Part shown: one piece after another, positions 52,353-61,419 of the stretch
Position numbering within the stretch: the stretch's first letter is position 1
How the letters are laid out: the number at the start of each line of letters is the position of its first letter
Origin: Roseobacter sp. CCS2
Lineage (GTDB): Bacteria > Pseudomonadota > Alphaproteobacteria > Rhodobacterales > Rhodobacteraceae
Direction of reading: 5' to 3'
NCBI RefSeq assembly: GCF_000169435.1
Contig: NZ_AAYB01000001.1
Span: 372,001-436,000 of the forward strand
DNA length: 64,000 bases
Translations under genes and position numbers: made by a program
The notes under the pieces: model-generated
Database searches by the model: none
Seen by the model: the letters and a program-made list of their open reading frames with translations, nothing else
What the model was told of the DNA's origin: nothing

Positions 52353-53783
52353 ATGAAATATGACAAATTCTTAAAGGCAGCTATTGCTGGCTTAACGTTG
52401 TCGCTTACAGCGGCAGCACCTAGTATCGCACCGGCCGAAACACTGCGCGTCTTGCGCGGTGCGGCGTCCAGTGCACTGAGCGTTCCGATGAGTCGGGCCG
52501 TTGTGGTGGAGAGCGATGTGCCCTTTACCGAACTATCTATCGCGAACCCTGGCATTGCGGACATTTCGTCTTTGTCGGATCGTACAATCTATGTTTTGGG
52601 TAAAGAGCCCGGTCGTACGACACTGACCTTGCTTGGCGAAAACGGTCGTTTGATTACGAACGTGGAAATTCATGTATCCCCCGATATGGCAGAATTCAAA
52701 GAGCGTCTGACGCAGATTTTGCCCGGTGAAAACATCGAAGTCCGTACAGCCAACGATGGTATTGTGTTGTCCGGTACAGTCAGCTCAATCGCACGACTTG
52801 ATCGCGCGCTTGATTTGGCCGAACGGTACGCACCAGAACGTGTGTCCAACCTAATGATGGTTGGTGGCACACAGCAGGTTATGCTGAAAGTTCGTTTCGC
52901 AGAGATGCAGCGGTCTGTCAGTAAAGCATTATCAACTTCGGTCGCATTAAGCGGTCTTGGTTTTGACGATGACGTCAGCATCACAGGCGGTACGAACCGA
53001 ACTATTGGTCAGTCTGCAATCAATGGCGCGCTATCTGGTTCAGTTCCAGGATCTAACGCCAACAACGGCGCGGTTCTGTTTGGATTTGGCGCAGGTGGTC
53101 TAGAAGTAGGCATTTTGCTCGAAGCGCTGGAAACACGTGGTGTTGTACGGTCTTTGGCAGAACCGAATTTGACTGCACTCAGCGGTCAGGAAGCAACCTT
53201 CCTCGCGGGTGGTGAATATCCAGTACCTACAGCCAACGACGGCGGTACAATTTCGGTTGAGTTCAGACCTTTTGGTGTCGAGTTGAGCTTTGTTCCACGC
53301 GTTGTTGATCACGACATCATCAATTTGGAACTGTCAGCAGCTGTATCAGCGATTGACCCATCCAATGGTTTCCAAGCCAATGGTTTCTCGGTCGACGCGT
53401 TTACACGTCGCGAAACTTCAACCACGGTTGAGATGCGTGATGGTGAAAGCTTTGCGATCGCAGGCCTGTTGTCTGACGACTTTACCGACCTGAATGGCCA
53501 GTTGCCTTGGGTTGGTGATATCCCAGTCCTCGGGGCCTTGTTCCGCAGTGCAGAATATGCGCGTCGTCAAACAGAGCTGGTCATTATTGTTACGCCGCAC
53601 CTTGTGTCACCGACACGTGGCGAAGCACTGGCATTGCCAACAGACCGGGTACGTCCACCAACCGAGCAAGGCTTGTTCTTGTTTGGCCAGGTAGCGAACG
53701 AAGGTGGCCCATCTAGCGGTGGTGCAGGCGAAGTGGCACGCCAGGACTTTAGCGGGTCCTATGGCTATGTCCTTGACGAATGA
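52353..53783 (+). CDS. cpaC: Type II/IV secretion secretin CpaC/RcpA
   Basis: Outer-membrane channel of the Flp pilus, 476 aa. Signal peptide to about residue 29 (SIAPA, mature ETLRVLRG). A pilus-specific N-terminal domain (about 40-110) and a BON-like domain (NIEVRTANDGIVLSGTVSSI) precede the secretin core (GTQQVMLKVRFAEMQRSVSK, AEPNLTALSGQEATFLAGGE and TELVIIVTPHLVSP). GGAGAGG lies before ATG 52353. Confidence 0.94.
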   Translation: MKYDKFLKAAIAGLTLSLTAAAPSIAPAETLRVLRGAASSALSVPMSRAVVVESDVPFTELSIANPGIADISSLSDRTIYVLGKEPGRTTLTLLGENGRLITNVEIHVSPDMAEFKERLTQILPGENIEVRTANDGIVLSGTVSSIARLDRALDLAERYAPERVSNLMMVGGTQQVMLKVRFAEMQRSVSKALSTSVALSGLGFDDDVSITGGTNRTIGQSAINGALSGSVPGSNANNGAVLFGFGAGGLEVGILLEALETRGVVRSLAEPNLTALSGQEATFLAGGEYPVPTANDGGTISVEFRPFGVELSFVPRVVDHDIINLELSAAVSAIDPSNGFQANGFSVDAFTRRETSTTVEMRDGESFAIAGLLSDDFTDLNGQLPWVGDIPVLGALFRSAEYARRQTELVIIVTPHLVSPTRGEALALPTDRVRPPTEQGLFLFGQVANEGGPSSGGAGEVARQDFSGSYGYVLDE

Positions 53784-53798
53784 TTGGAGCGTAAGTCG

Positions 53799-54449
53799 AT
53801 GAAATATGTAATCACAGCGGCCATTGCAGCCGCAACACTTAGCGCCTGTTCGTCAGCGGATCGGCAAGTTGGTACAGCTTCTTTCTTTACAGAAGCTGGG
53901 TCAGCCCTCGATGCGGGTGATTTTGGCGAAGCCACGATGAACAACCGCCTCGTACAGACCGGTGCACAGGATTATACCATTAACCTAGCGCGTCGTTTTG
54001 CAGCAGAAGTGAACACGACGGTTAACTTCGCTTTCAATTCCACAGTGCTTGACGCGGATGCGCGCAGCACGCTGATGAGGCAGGCGGATTGGATCCGACA
54101 GTTCCCTGAAGTGCGCTTCAAGGTCTACGGTCATACTGACTTGGTCGGTAGCCAAGGCTACAACCGTTCGCTCGGCCTGCGCCGTGCACAAGCAGCTGTT
54201 GCGTTCTTGGCCTCGCAAGGCATCAATCGCAATCGACTAGAAGCGGTCGTTTCCTTTGGTGAGACACAGCCGCTTGTTGTAACCGACGGTCGCGAACGTC
54301 GCAACCGCCGTACAGTGACCGAGGTCACCGGGTTTGTTGAGAGCGATCCGTTGGTGTTGAACGGAAAATATGCCGAGATCATCTTCCGTGACTATGTGCA
54401 AAGTGCGTCACAACAGGTCACAACGTCAGCAGGCGAATTCGGCGGTTAA
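53799..54449 (+). CDS. OmpA-family lipoprotein in the tad locus
   Basis: A 216-aa lipoprotein: residues 1-16 are a signal with lipobox LSAC, so Cys17 is lipidated. The C-terminal ~110 residues are an OmpA peptidoglycan-binding domain (VNFAFNSTVLDADARSTLMR, then VYGHTDLVGSQGYNRSLGLR and GETQPLVVTDGRERRNRRTV). It occupies the place where other tad loci carry rcpB/cpaD. It may fix the secretin to the cell wall, which is inference. GGAG precedes ATG 53799. Confidence 0.88.
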   Translation: MKYVITAAIAAATLSACSSADRQVGTASFFTEAGSALDAGDFGEATMNNRLVQTGAQDYTINLARRFAAEVNTTVNFAFNSTVLDADARSTLMRQADWIRQFPEVRFKVYGHTDLVGSQGYNRSLGLRRAQAAVAFLASQGINRNRLEAVVSFGETQPLVVTDGRERRNRRTVTEVTGFVESDPLVLNGKYAEIIFRDYVQSASQQVTTSAGEFGG

Positions 54450-54459
54450 TACTGTCCTT

Positions 54460-54489
54460 TTGACGCCGGATCTTTGGGTCCGGCGTCAA
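54460..54489 (+). terminator. Strong hairpin after the OmpA-lipoprotein gene
   Basis: TTGACGCCGGA (54460-54470) pairs perfectly with TCCGGCGTCAA (54479-54489) around eight bases, ten bases after the stop. No T run follows, so termination would be partial or need Rho. It separates the outer-membrane genes from cpaE onward. Confidence 0.55.
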
Positions 54490-54662
54490 CTTACGACCAA
54501 ACAATGGCAAATCGTAGCAAGTATCTGCACAGTAGCTCTGATTTGGTCCTATTATCGACAAAATTCCCAGTAATGTTGAGATCAGACGCGTAACTTGCCG
54601 CAGGGATGTGGGCAAACCAGTGTGTTATGCTAGGCTTGCCTTTATCCGTGGCAAACATTGAA

Positions 54663-54668
54663 TATAAT
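54663..54668 (+). promoter_or_regulatory. Possible -10 box before cpaE
   Basis: A perfect TATAAT 24 bases before the cpaE ATG. TTGCCT at 54636-54641 is 21 bases upstream, too far for a good -35. The 243-base gap after the preceding hairpin gives room for a separate promoter. Confidence 0.3.
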
Positions 54669-54692
54669 TACCGTGATGGGGACATCAAAGAC

Positions 54693-55937
54693 ATGAATAC
54701 AAGCCCGGTCGTCCAGAGCGATCCTCCACAGATTGTCGCATGCACGATCAGCCGTGATGTGCAGAATTTTGACCTTCTGATCGAAGACATGGAAGCCGCC
54801 TTGGGTGATGCCTGGGGTGATTTGGGCTTTGACGATGCAGCTGCATTTTTGGGCCAGCCCGACGCAAAAAGCCTGCAATTTGTCACCATTGCGATGGATG
54901 CTGAAGATGAAGACAATCTTGCCGGCATCTCAGGCGTTATCAGCGCTGCGAAAGAGGCCCAAATCAAGGTTATTTTGATTGCCGAGGACGTAAGCCCGAC
55001 GGCGCTTCACCAGCTTTTGCGCGAAGGCGGCGACGAATTTGTCCCCTATCCCTTGCCAGAAAACGAGCTCGCCCGCGCGATTGAACGTGTTCTGACGAAA
55101 GAAGATCCTCAAGCGCCACAAAGCGGCGAAAAGAGTTTCAAAACAACTGGTGATCGTTCAGGCGTGATTATTCCTGTGCATGGTCTCGCGGGTGGTACAG
55201 GCGCATCGATGATGGCAGTCAACCTCGCTTGGGAATTGGCGAATATTGAGGGTGAAGAACCAGCAAAGGTTTGTTTGCTTGATCTGGACTTTCAGTTTGG
55301 GTCGGCTTCAACCTATCTTGACCTTCCACGCCGCGAAGCGGTTTTGGAGCTGTTGACAGATACAGCCACAATGGACGCCGAATCGTTCATGCAGGCCATG
55401 CTTACGTTTGGTGATAAGTTGCATGTTTTGACGGCGCCGATGGACATGATTCCATTGGATATGATCACACCGGAAGACATTGGCCGCTTGATCGAGATGG
55501 CAAGTAGCCATTTTGACTATGTAATCATCGATATGCCCTCGACTATGGTTGAATGGTCGCAGACTGTCCTTGAGATGGCTCACGTCTATTTTGCAATGAT
55601 TGAACTGGATATGCGCTCTGCGCAAAATACGCTGCGCCTGAAGCGCGCGCTGCAATCCGAAGACTTACCGTTTGAGAAAATCCGGTTTGTTCTGAACCGT
55701 GCGCCTGGATTTACAGATATGAACGGGAAAAGCCGCGTAAAACGTCTGTCTGACAATTTGGGCATCTCGATTGAAGTTCAACTGCCTGATGGCGGCAAAC
55801 CCGTCATGCAAGCCACGGATCACGGCGCCCCACTGGCCGAGACGATTGCCAAAAATGCACTTCGCAAGGAGATCCTGAAACTTGCGAAATCTATTCATGA
55901 AGTGAACGAAGCTGATGCTGCCGAAGCAAGAGCTTAA
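54693..55937 (+). CDS. cpaE: Pilus localisation ATPase CpaE/TadZ
   Basis: A 414-aa MinD/ParA-type protein that places the Tad machine at a pole. The N-terminal ~130 residues form a receiver-like domain with Asp residues. The nucleotide loop at about 163-172 reads HGLAGGTGASMMAVNLAWEL: the Lys and Thr of a normal deviant Walker A (KGGxGKT) are missing. VCLLDLDFQFGSASTYLDLP and VIIDMP follow as switch and Walker B regions. Start MNTSPVV at 54693 follows TGGGGAC. Confidence 0.88.
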   Translation: MNTSPVVQSDPPQIVACTISRDVQNFDLLIEDMEAALGDAWGDLGFDDAAAFLGQPDAKSLQFVTIAMDAEDEDNLAGISGVISAAKEAQIKVILIAEDVSPTALHQLLREGGDEFVPYPLPENELARAIERVLTKEDPQAPQSGEKSFKTTGDRSGVIIPVHGLAGGTGASMMAVNLAWELANIEGEEPAKVCLLDLDFQFGSASTYLDLPRREAVLELLTDTATMDAESFMQAMLTFGDKLHVLTAPMDMIPLDMITPEDIGRLIEMASSHFDYVIIDMPSTMVEWSQTVLEMAHVYFAMIELDMRSAQNTLRLKRALQSEDLPFEKIRFVLNRAPGFTDMNGKSRVKRLSDNLGISIEVQLPDGGKPVMQATDHGAPLAETIAKNALRKEILKLAKSIHEVNEADAAEARA

Positions 55938-55948
55938 GAGGTAACGCA

Positions 55949-57409
55949 ATGTTTTCAAAATACAAAAAACCATCCCTCCCTGGCGACGCAGGCAAACCAG
56001 CGTCGGCTGCTTCCTCTAAAATTGATGCGGCCGTCGTTGCGGCAGCCAAACCAGAGGAAACGCGCCAGCCGCTTATAAAGACCGCACCGGCGCGGCGTCC
56101 TGGTGAGGTTGCACCGATGGACAAAGACAAGCGCCGTAAAGAACGGTTGGGCGAGATCAAGCTGGAATTGCACAAAGCGTTGCTCGACAATCTCAACCTT
56201 GCTGCCCTCGACACTGCGTCCGAGCAAGAATTGCGCACTGAGATCAATGCAATTGCTAACGAAACCCTTGAAGATATGGGTATCGTGCTGAACCGCGATG
56301 AGCGTCAGACTCTAAGCCAGGATCTGTTCTTCGAAGTGACAGGTCTGGGCCCGCTTGAAACTCTGCTGAAAGATGACACCGTCAACGATATTTTGGTGAA
56401 CGGGCCGCAGCAGATTTTTGTGGAACGCGACGGTAACCTTGAACTGACAGACATTACGTTCAAGGACGAACGTCACCTTTTACGCATCATCGACAAGATT
56501 GTTTCGGCGGTTGGACGTCGTGTTGACGAATCCAACCCATATGTTGATGCCCGTTTGGCCGATGGTTCGCGTTTCAACGCCATGGTGCCACCCATTGCGG
56601 TGGACGGATCACTAGTTTCTATTCGTAAGTTCAAAAAAGACAAGCTTGGTATCGAGGAACTGGTCAAATTCGGTGCCTTCACCGAGGAAATGGCTGCCTA
56701 TTTACAAGCTGCCGTGTCAACGCGGCTGAACGTGATTGTATCCGGTGGTACAGGTTCTGGTAAGACAACCACGCTTAACGCGCTATCGGGCTTCATCGAC
56801 GATGATGAACGCATCCTGACGATTGAGGATACAGCGGAACTTCAACTGCAACAGACACACGTTGGCCGAATGGAAAGTCGCCCACCAAACGTCGAAGGCC
56901 GCGGCGGTGTTTCACAGCGTGATTGCCTGAAAAACGCACTGCGTATGCGCCCTGACCGCATTATTGTGGGTGAAACGCGTGGCGAAGAGGTTATCGACAT
57001 GTTGCAGGCCATGAACACAGGTCACGACGGATCAATGACTACGATTCACGCCAACAGCGCACGAGACGGTGTTTCGCGTTTGGAAAATATGATCGCGATG
57101 GCCGGCATTGAGATGCCGATCAAAGCGATGCGAAGCCAAATTTCTTCTGCTGTGAACCTCATCGTGCAGGCATCACGCTTGCAAGATGGTTCGCGCCGCA
57201 TGACGTCGATCACAGAAATCACCGGCATGGAAGGCGACGTTATTTCGATGCAGGAAATCTTTCGCTATCAGCGCGTCGGCCTGACGCCTGACAACAAGAT
57301 TATCGGTCACTTCACAGCGACCGGTGTGCGAAGCCACTTCTCAGAGCGGTTCAAGCTTTGGGGTTATGATCTGCCACCTGCCATCTTTGAACCGATGGTC
57401 GCGGAGTAA
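55949..57409 (+). CDS. cpaF: Flp pilus assembly ATPase CpaF/TadA
   Basis: Secretion ATPase that powers pilin polymerisation, 486 aa. An ~60-residue Ala/Lys-rich N-tail precedes the helical domain. Walker A is GGTGSGKT (266-273). Asp boxes with [35 protein letters not shown] (Walker B) and [15 protein letters not shown] follow. It starts 12 bases after cpaE with AAGAGGT upstream. Confidence 0.96.
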   Translation: MFSKYKKPSLPGDAGKPASAASSKIDAAVVAAAKPEETRQPLIKTAPARRPGEVAPMDKDKRRKERLGEIKLELHKALLDNLNLAALDTASEQELRTEINAIANETLEDMGIVLNRDERQTLSQDLFFEVTGLGPLETLLKDDTVNDILVNGPQQIFVERDGNLELTDITFKDERHLLRIIDKIVSAVGRRVDESNPYVDARLADGSRFNAMVPPIAVDGSLVSIRKFKKDKLGIEELVKFGAFTEEMAAYLQAAVSTRLNVIVSGGTGSGKTTTLNALSGFIDDDERILTIEDTAELQLQQTHVGRMESRPPNVEGRGGVSQRDCLKNALRMRPDRIIVGETRGEEVIDMLQAMNTGHDGSMTTIHANSARDGVSRLENMIAMAGIEMPIKAMRSQISSAVNLIVQASRLQDGSRRMTSITEITGMEGDVISMQEIFRYQRVGLTPDNKIIGHFTATGVRSHFSERFKLWGYDLPPAIFEPMVAE

Positions 57410-57414
57410 ACGAC

Positions 57415-58380
57415 ATGATTTCAGTTGAACCACTCATTTATGTCCTGATCTTTGTCGCCGTTCTGGCGCTGGTTCAGGGTGCCTATCTTGTGATCTTTGG
57501 CAAATCTATCAGCATGGATGGTAAGGTAAACCGCCGTCTTGATATGCTTGACAAGGGCGGTAGCCGTGAACAGGTGCTTGATCAACTCCGCAAGGAGATG
57601 ACGCAGCATATGAAGTCACAAAGCATTCCGATCTATGCTTTGTTGGCTGATCGGGCGCAAAAAGCGAACATTGTATTCACCCCTATTCAGTTGATCATCA
57701 TGATGTTCGTCCTGAGCGGTGTTTCATTTGGGCTGTTGACCATACTAACCGGTGTGGGTGTTCCAATCCGCATTCTTGTTGCTGTGTTGATGGGCGTTGG
57801 TGGCATCTATGTCTGGGTGAATGGCAAAGCCAAGAAACGCATGAATATGTTGGCCGAACAGTTGCCAGAGGCCGTTGAATTGATGGTCCGATCATTGCGT
57901 GTTGGCCATCCGTTTTCATCCGCTATCGCAATCGTTGCGCGTGAGGTCCCCGACCCACTGGGAACAGAGATTGGGATGATTTCGGACGAAGCTGCTTATG
58001 GTCGCGACATGGGTGAAACGCTCAAGTCTATGGCAGAGCGCTTGGATAACCAGGACATGCGCTTTTTGGCTGTTGCTGTGACCATTCAGCAAACGTCAGG
58101 TGGTAACCTTGCCGAAATCCTTGATGGTCTGGCCAAGGTGATCCGTGCCCGTTTCCGTCTGTTCCGCCGGGTTGCGGCGATTACAGCAGAAGCGAAATGG
58201 TCAGGCAATCTTTTGTCTGCATTCCCCATCTTTGCGCTGATGGGTATCAATTTGGTGAAGCCAGACTATTATGATGATGTCATGGAAAGCCCGCTGTTTA
58301 TTCCGGCGGTTCTGATTGTTGTCGCATTTTTGGTTGTGAACCTGCTGGTGATGCGTGCCTTGGTTGATATCAAGGTCTAG
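57415..58380 (+). CDS. tadB: Flp pilus inner-membrane protein TadB
   Basis: Type II secretion F-domain protein, 321 aa. Membrane segments lie near 8-28, 95-140 and the last 60 residues. The F domain contains LPEAVELMVRSLRVGHPFSS and GRDMGETLKSMAERLDNQDM. With TadC it forms the inner-membrane platform that CpaF drives. It starts 6 bases after cpaF. Confidence 0.93.
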   Translation: MISVEPLIYVLIFVAVLALVQGAYLVIFGKSISMDGKVNRRLDMLDKGGSREQVLDQLRKEMTQHMKSQSIPIYALLADRAQKANIVFTPIQLIIMMFVLSGVSFGLLTILTGVGVPIRILVAVLMGVGGIYVWVNGKAKKRMNMLAEQLPEAVELMVRSLRVGHPFSSAIAIVAREVPDPLGTEIGMISDEAAYGRDMGETLKSMAERLDNQDMRFLAVAVTIQQTSGGNLAEILDGLAKVIRARFRLFRRVAAITAEAKWSGNLLSAFPIFALMGINLVKPDYYDDVMESPLFIPAVLIVVAFLVVNLLVMRALVDIKV

Positions 58381-58389
58381 GGGGACGAA

Positions 58390-59355
58390 ATGGAAAATAT
58401 TCAAACAATGATTACCGACGTGTTGGGGCCTTTTGGGCCGCTCATGATCGTTGGCCTGCTTGGCGTATTTCTTATCCTGATCACGCTGCCCGTGCTGCTG
58501 AAAAAGGAAGTCGACCCGCTTGATAAGATCAAGGCGGCAAACAGCGGAACAAAGGGCGACAAGTCCAAAGACAAAAAGTTGCGGTCCGCAGCGGGTAAAG
58601 ACAAACTTGAAAAGTATTCGAACTTCCTTGAGCCACAGAACGCAGAGGAATATTCCGCCGTTAAGCTGAAGCTGTTGCAGGCGGGTTACCGCAGCACTAA
58701 CGCTGTGCGCATTTATAACTTTATGCAATTCGCCTTGGGTATCTTTGGACTTTTGTGTGGTGGTGCTTACTCTTTAATCCAGATGTCCGGCACGGTCGAG
58801 GTTACAACGCAGCAACTGGTGATGTGGATCATGATACCCGGTGGTGCTGGTTACTTGCTGCCAAAGTACTGGGTCACACGACGCCAGCAGATGCGCCAAG
58901 AAGCGATCGAAAATGCGTTCCCGGACAGCCTTGATATGATGCTGGTCTGCGTTGAGGCTGGTCAATCACTCGACCAGTCAATCATCCGTGTGGCAAGGGA
59001 GCTAAAATCAGGTTTCCCAGAACTTGCTGAGGAATTCGAAATTGTCAGCCAAGAAGCGAAAGCCGGTAAGGACAAGAACACTGTTCTTAAAGACATGTCC
59101 GACCGGTGTGGTGTGCCAGACATCGCAAGCTTTGTAACCGTCCTTGTGCAGTCATCGCAATTTGGTACGTCAATTGCTGATGCGCTGCGGGTCTACTCTG
59201 CTGAGATGCGCGACAAGCGGGTGATGCGCGCTGAAGAAAAGGCAAACAAACTACCAACAAAGATGACGCTGGCCACAATGATGCTCACAGTGCCGCCGTT
59301 GATGGCCATGCTGATCGGTCCATCCATCTACGCGATTGTCACTAGCCTGGGTTAA
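58390..59355 (+). CDS. tadC: Flp pilus inner-membrane protein TadC
   Basis: Second F-domain platform protein, 321 aa. Membrane segments near 15-36, 115-165 and the C-terminus. FPDSLDMMLVCVEAGQSLDQ and KDMSDRCGVPDIASFVTVLV are F-domain signatures, and KMTLATMMLTVPPLMAMLIG closes it. Its stop overlaps the next start by one base (TAATG). Confidence 0.93.
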   Translation: MENIQTMITDVLGPFGPLMIVGLLGVFLILITLPVLLKKEVDPLDKIKAANSGTKGDKSKDKKLRSAAGKDKLEKYSNFLEPQNAEEYSAVKLKLLQAGYRSTNAVRIYNFMQFALGIFGLLCGGAYSLIQMSGTVEVTTQQLVMWIMIPGGAGYLLPKYWVTRRQQMRQEAIENAFPDSLDMMLVCVEAGQSLDQSIIRVARELKSGFPELAEEFEIVSQEAKAGKDKNTVLKDMSDRCGVPDIASFVTVLVQSSQFGTSIADALRVYSAEMRDKRVMRAEEKANKLPTKMTLATMMLTVPPLMAMLIGPSIYAIVTSLG

Positions 59356-59915
59356 TGATGATCAAGTCTGCCTTCATTGGCCTATTCATGGTTTCTTTGG
59401 CCGCCTGCACATCGGGCGGCCTTAATCGTTCTTCGGATGGGGTCTTTGCGCCCGGCGTTGCAAGCGGTGCGGGCGCAGATGGGCTGATTGTTGGGCATCG
59501 CCTGATGGCTGCCGGCGAATATGAACTGGCGCTCAAAGCCTACAACAGGGCCGCCGCCGCACAGGGCCTGAATGTTGATACGATGTCAGCGATTGGATCT
59601 GCCAATCTGAACCTTGGTCGGCTTGGTCAGGCGGAACGTTGGTTGCGGATGGCGGTTGAGGAAGACCCCACATTTCCGCCAGCATGGAACAATCTGGGCG
59701 TGATTTTGATGGAACGCGGCGAAATCGGCGAAGCGAGTGAGGTTTTTCGACGCGCATTTGCCGCAGATAACGGAAATTCGGACGAAATCCGCGACAATTT
59801 GCGCTTAGCGCTCGCAAAATTAGAAAATCCGGGCAATAATGCGATACAGGAAAATCAGAATTTCAATCTGATCCGGCGCGGTGCAGGCGATTTTGTATTG
59901 ATGTCGGACCTATAG
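59355..59915 (+). CDS. tadD: TPR lipoprotein TadD-like (1)
   Basis: A 186-aa lipoprotein. The signal ends in lipobox LAAC (Cys18 if the first Met is used). About three tetratricopeptide repeats lie between residues 50 and 150 (MAAGEYELALKAYNRAAAAQ; LGRLGQAERWLRMAVEEDPT; RGEIGEASEVFRRAFAADNG). TadD is an outer-membrane pilotin-like helper for the secretin. Two consecutive ATG codons are possible starts. Confidence 0.85.
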   Translation: MMIKSAFIGLFMVSLAACTSGGLNRSSDGVFAPGVASGAGADGLIVGHRLMAAGEYELALKAYNRAAAAQGLNVDTMSAIGSANLNLGRLGQAERWLRMAVEEDPTFPPAWNNLGVILMERGEIGEASEVFRRAFAADNGNSDEIRDNLRLALAKLENPGNNAIQENQNFNLIRRGAGDFVLMSDL

Positions 59916-59942
59916 GCAAGAGCAGCAAAAGGACGCAGAAAC

Positions 59943-60797
59943 ATGCGCCACCCAATTATTCTGACGCTTTGCGCGGCGGCCATTGGCCTGTCTGCGTGTG
60001 AACAATCCGGCGAAGCAGAGGTTGAACGCGCCCTGCAAGACATCAACGTCGTGGATGAAACCAACCTCAATGACGTGATGTTGACCGTCGGCGATCCTGA
60101 TGAGGCAGTGCGCTACTTTGCAAACGCCAACGCCAATGATCCCGGACGCATTGATTTGCAGCGCGGTCTGGCCAAGTCACTGGTTCGCGCAAAACGCGCA
60201 AGTGATGCCGTCGCAGCATGGCAGGTAGTGGTGGCCAACGAAGAATCCACCAATTCTGATCGTGTGGATCTGGCTGATGCCTTTATCCGGGCCAATGCAT
60301 GGGATGACGCGGCCGCAACACTGAACACTATCCCCCCCACACATGAGACGTTCAAACGTTACCGGCTAGAGGCCATGGTCGCTGACAGCCGTCAGCAGTG
60401 GGACAAAGCGGACAGTTTCTATGAAACCGCCGTTGGCCTAACCACACGTCCTGCCACAGTCTATAACAACTGGGGTTTTTCCAAACTGACCCGTGGCGAA
60501 TATGGCGAGGCAGAGCGGATGTTTACTGATGCACTGCGTTTCAACAGCAATATGTTCACGGCCAAGAACAACCTCGTTCTGGCCCGCGGTGCACAGCGCA
60601 ACTACACGATCCCGGTGGTTCCGATGACGCAAGTTGAGCGGGCGCAGTTGATGCACACAATGGCCCTTGCCGCGATCAAGCAAAACGATGTGACGATCGG
60701 CAAGTCGCTGTTGAACGATGCGATCACGACGCATCCACGGTATTTTGAGGAAGCCGTGCGCGCGCTCGAAGCACTCGAAAATAATGCTGTGAACTAA
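59943..60797 (+). CDS. TPR lipoprotein of the tad locus (2)
   Basis: A 284-aa lipoprotein with lipobox LSAC (Cys19). TPR-type helices run from about 48 to 280 (GDPDEAVRYFANANANDPGR, QQWDKADSFYETAVGL, and LTRGEYGEAERMFTDALRFN). It is longer than TadD and follows it by 27 bases, so this locus has two TPR lipoproteins. It may be a second secretin helper; partner unknown. Confidence 0.85.
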   Translation: MRHPIILTLCAAAIGLSACEQSGEAEVERALQDINVVDETNLNDVMLTVGDPDEAVRYFANANANDPGRIDLQRGLAKSLVRAKRASDAVAAWQVVVANEESTNSDRVDLADAFIRANAWDDAAATLNTIPPTHETFKRYRLEAMVADSRQQWDKADSFYETAVGLTTRPATVYNNWGFSKLTRGEYGEAERMFTDALRFNSNMFTAKNNLVLARGAQRNYTIPVVPMTQVERAQLMHTMALAAIKQNDVTIGKSLLNDAITTHPRYFEEAVRALEALENNAVN

Positions 60798-60802
60798 ACA
60801 CA

Positions 60803-61294
60803 ATGGGTATCACCGCAGAGGCCGCGTACTGGTTCCTGCCAGCCATCATCCCGATCACGCTGTTCATTTCTTGGAACGACATGCGCGATATGAAGATCAC
60901 CAACAAGTCGGTGATCGTGGTGATGGTTGTTTATGGTGTGCTGGGTCCATTTGCTTTTGGGTGGGGAATGTATTTTTGGCAGTGGCTGCATTTTCCCATA
61001 GCGCTTGTTGTTTGCATGGCGCTGTGGGCTTTGCGGTTCATGGGCGGTGGTGATGCCAAATTGATTGCTGCCATGGCCCCCTTTTTCGTCATGGCGGATA
61101 TCGAATTTATTCTGCGCATCTTTGCGGCAAGCCTGATCGCGGCATTGATTGTGCATACCCTTTTTCGTCTGACCCCGCTGAAACGCCCGGTCAGCGAATG
61201 GAAAAGCTGGAATGCCGGATGGTATTTCCCAAAAGGCTTCCCGCTCAGCATGACTTTGCTACTATATCTAGTGGCTGCGGCCGTTTACCTTTAA
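60803..61294 (+). CDS. cpaA: Prepilin peptidase CpaA/TadV
   Basis: A 163-aa aspartic prepilin peptidase with five or so membrane segments and no N-methyltransferase domain. Catalytic Asp lie in ISWNDMRDMKITNK and FMGGGDAKLIAAMAP (GxGD type). It would cut both Flp pilins at Gly14/Ala15. It starts 5 bases after the TPR lipoprotein gene. Confidence 0.93.
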   Translation: MGITAEAAYWFLPAIIPITLFISWNDMRDMKITNKSVIVVMVVYGVLGPFAFGWGMYFWQWLHFPIALVVCMALWALRFMGGGDAKLIAAMAPFFVMADIEFILRIFAASLIAALIVHTLFRLTPLKRPVSEWKSWNAGWYFPKGFPLSMTLLLYLVAAAVYL

Positions 61295-61419
61295 GCAAGT
61301 GGTCAATGCCTTGGACAGGCACATCTTTGTTCACTATTTTGCCATAGTTACTGTTAATGTTTATCGAGACCACGGTCGAGTCTACGGCCATGGTGTTATT
61401 TGTAAAAGCGGGATCTGAT

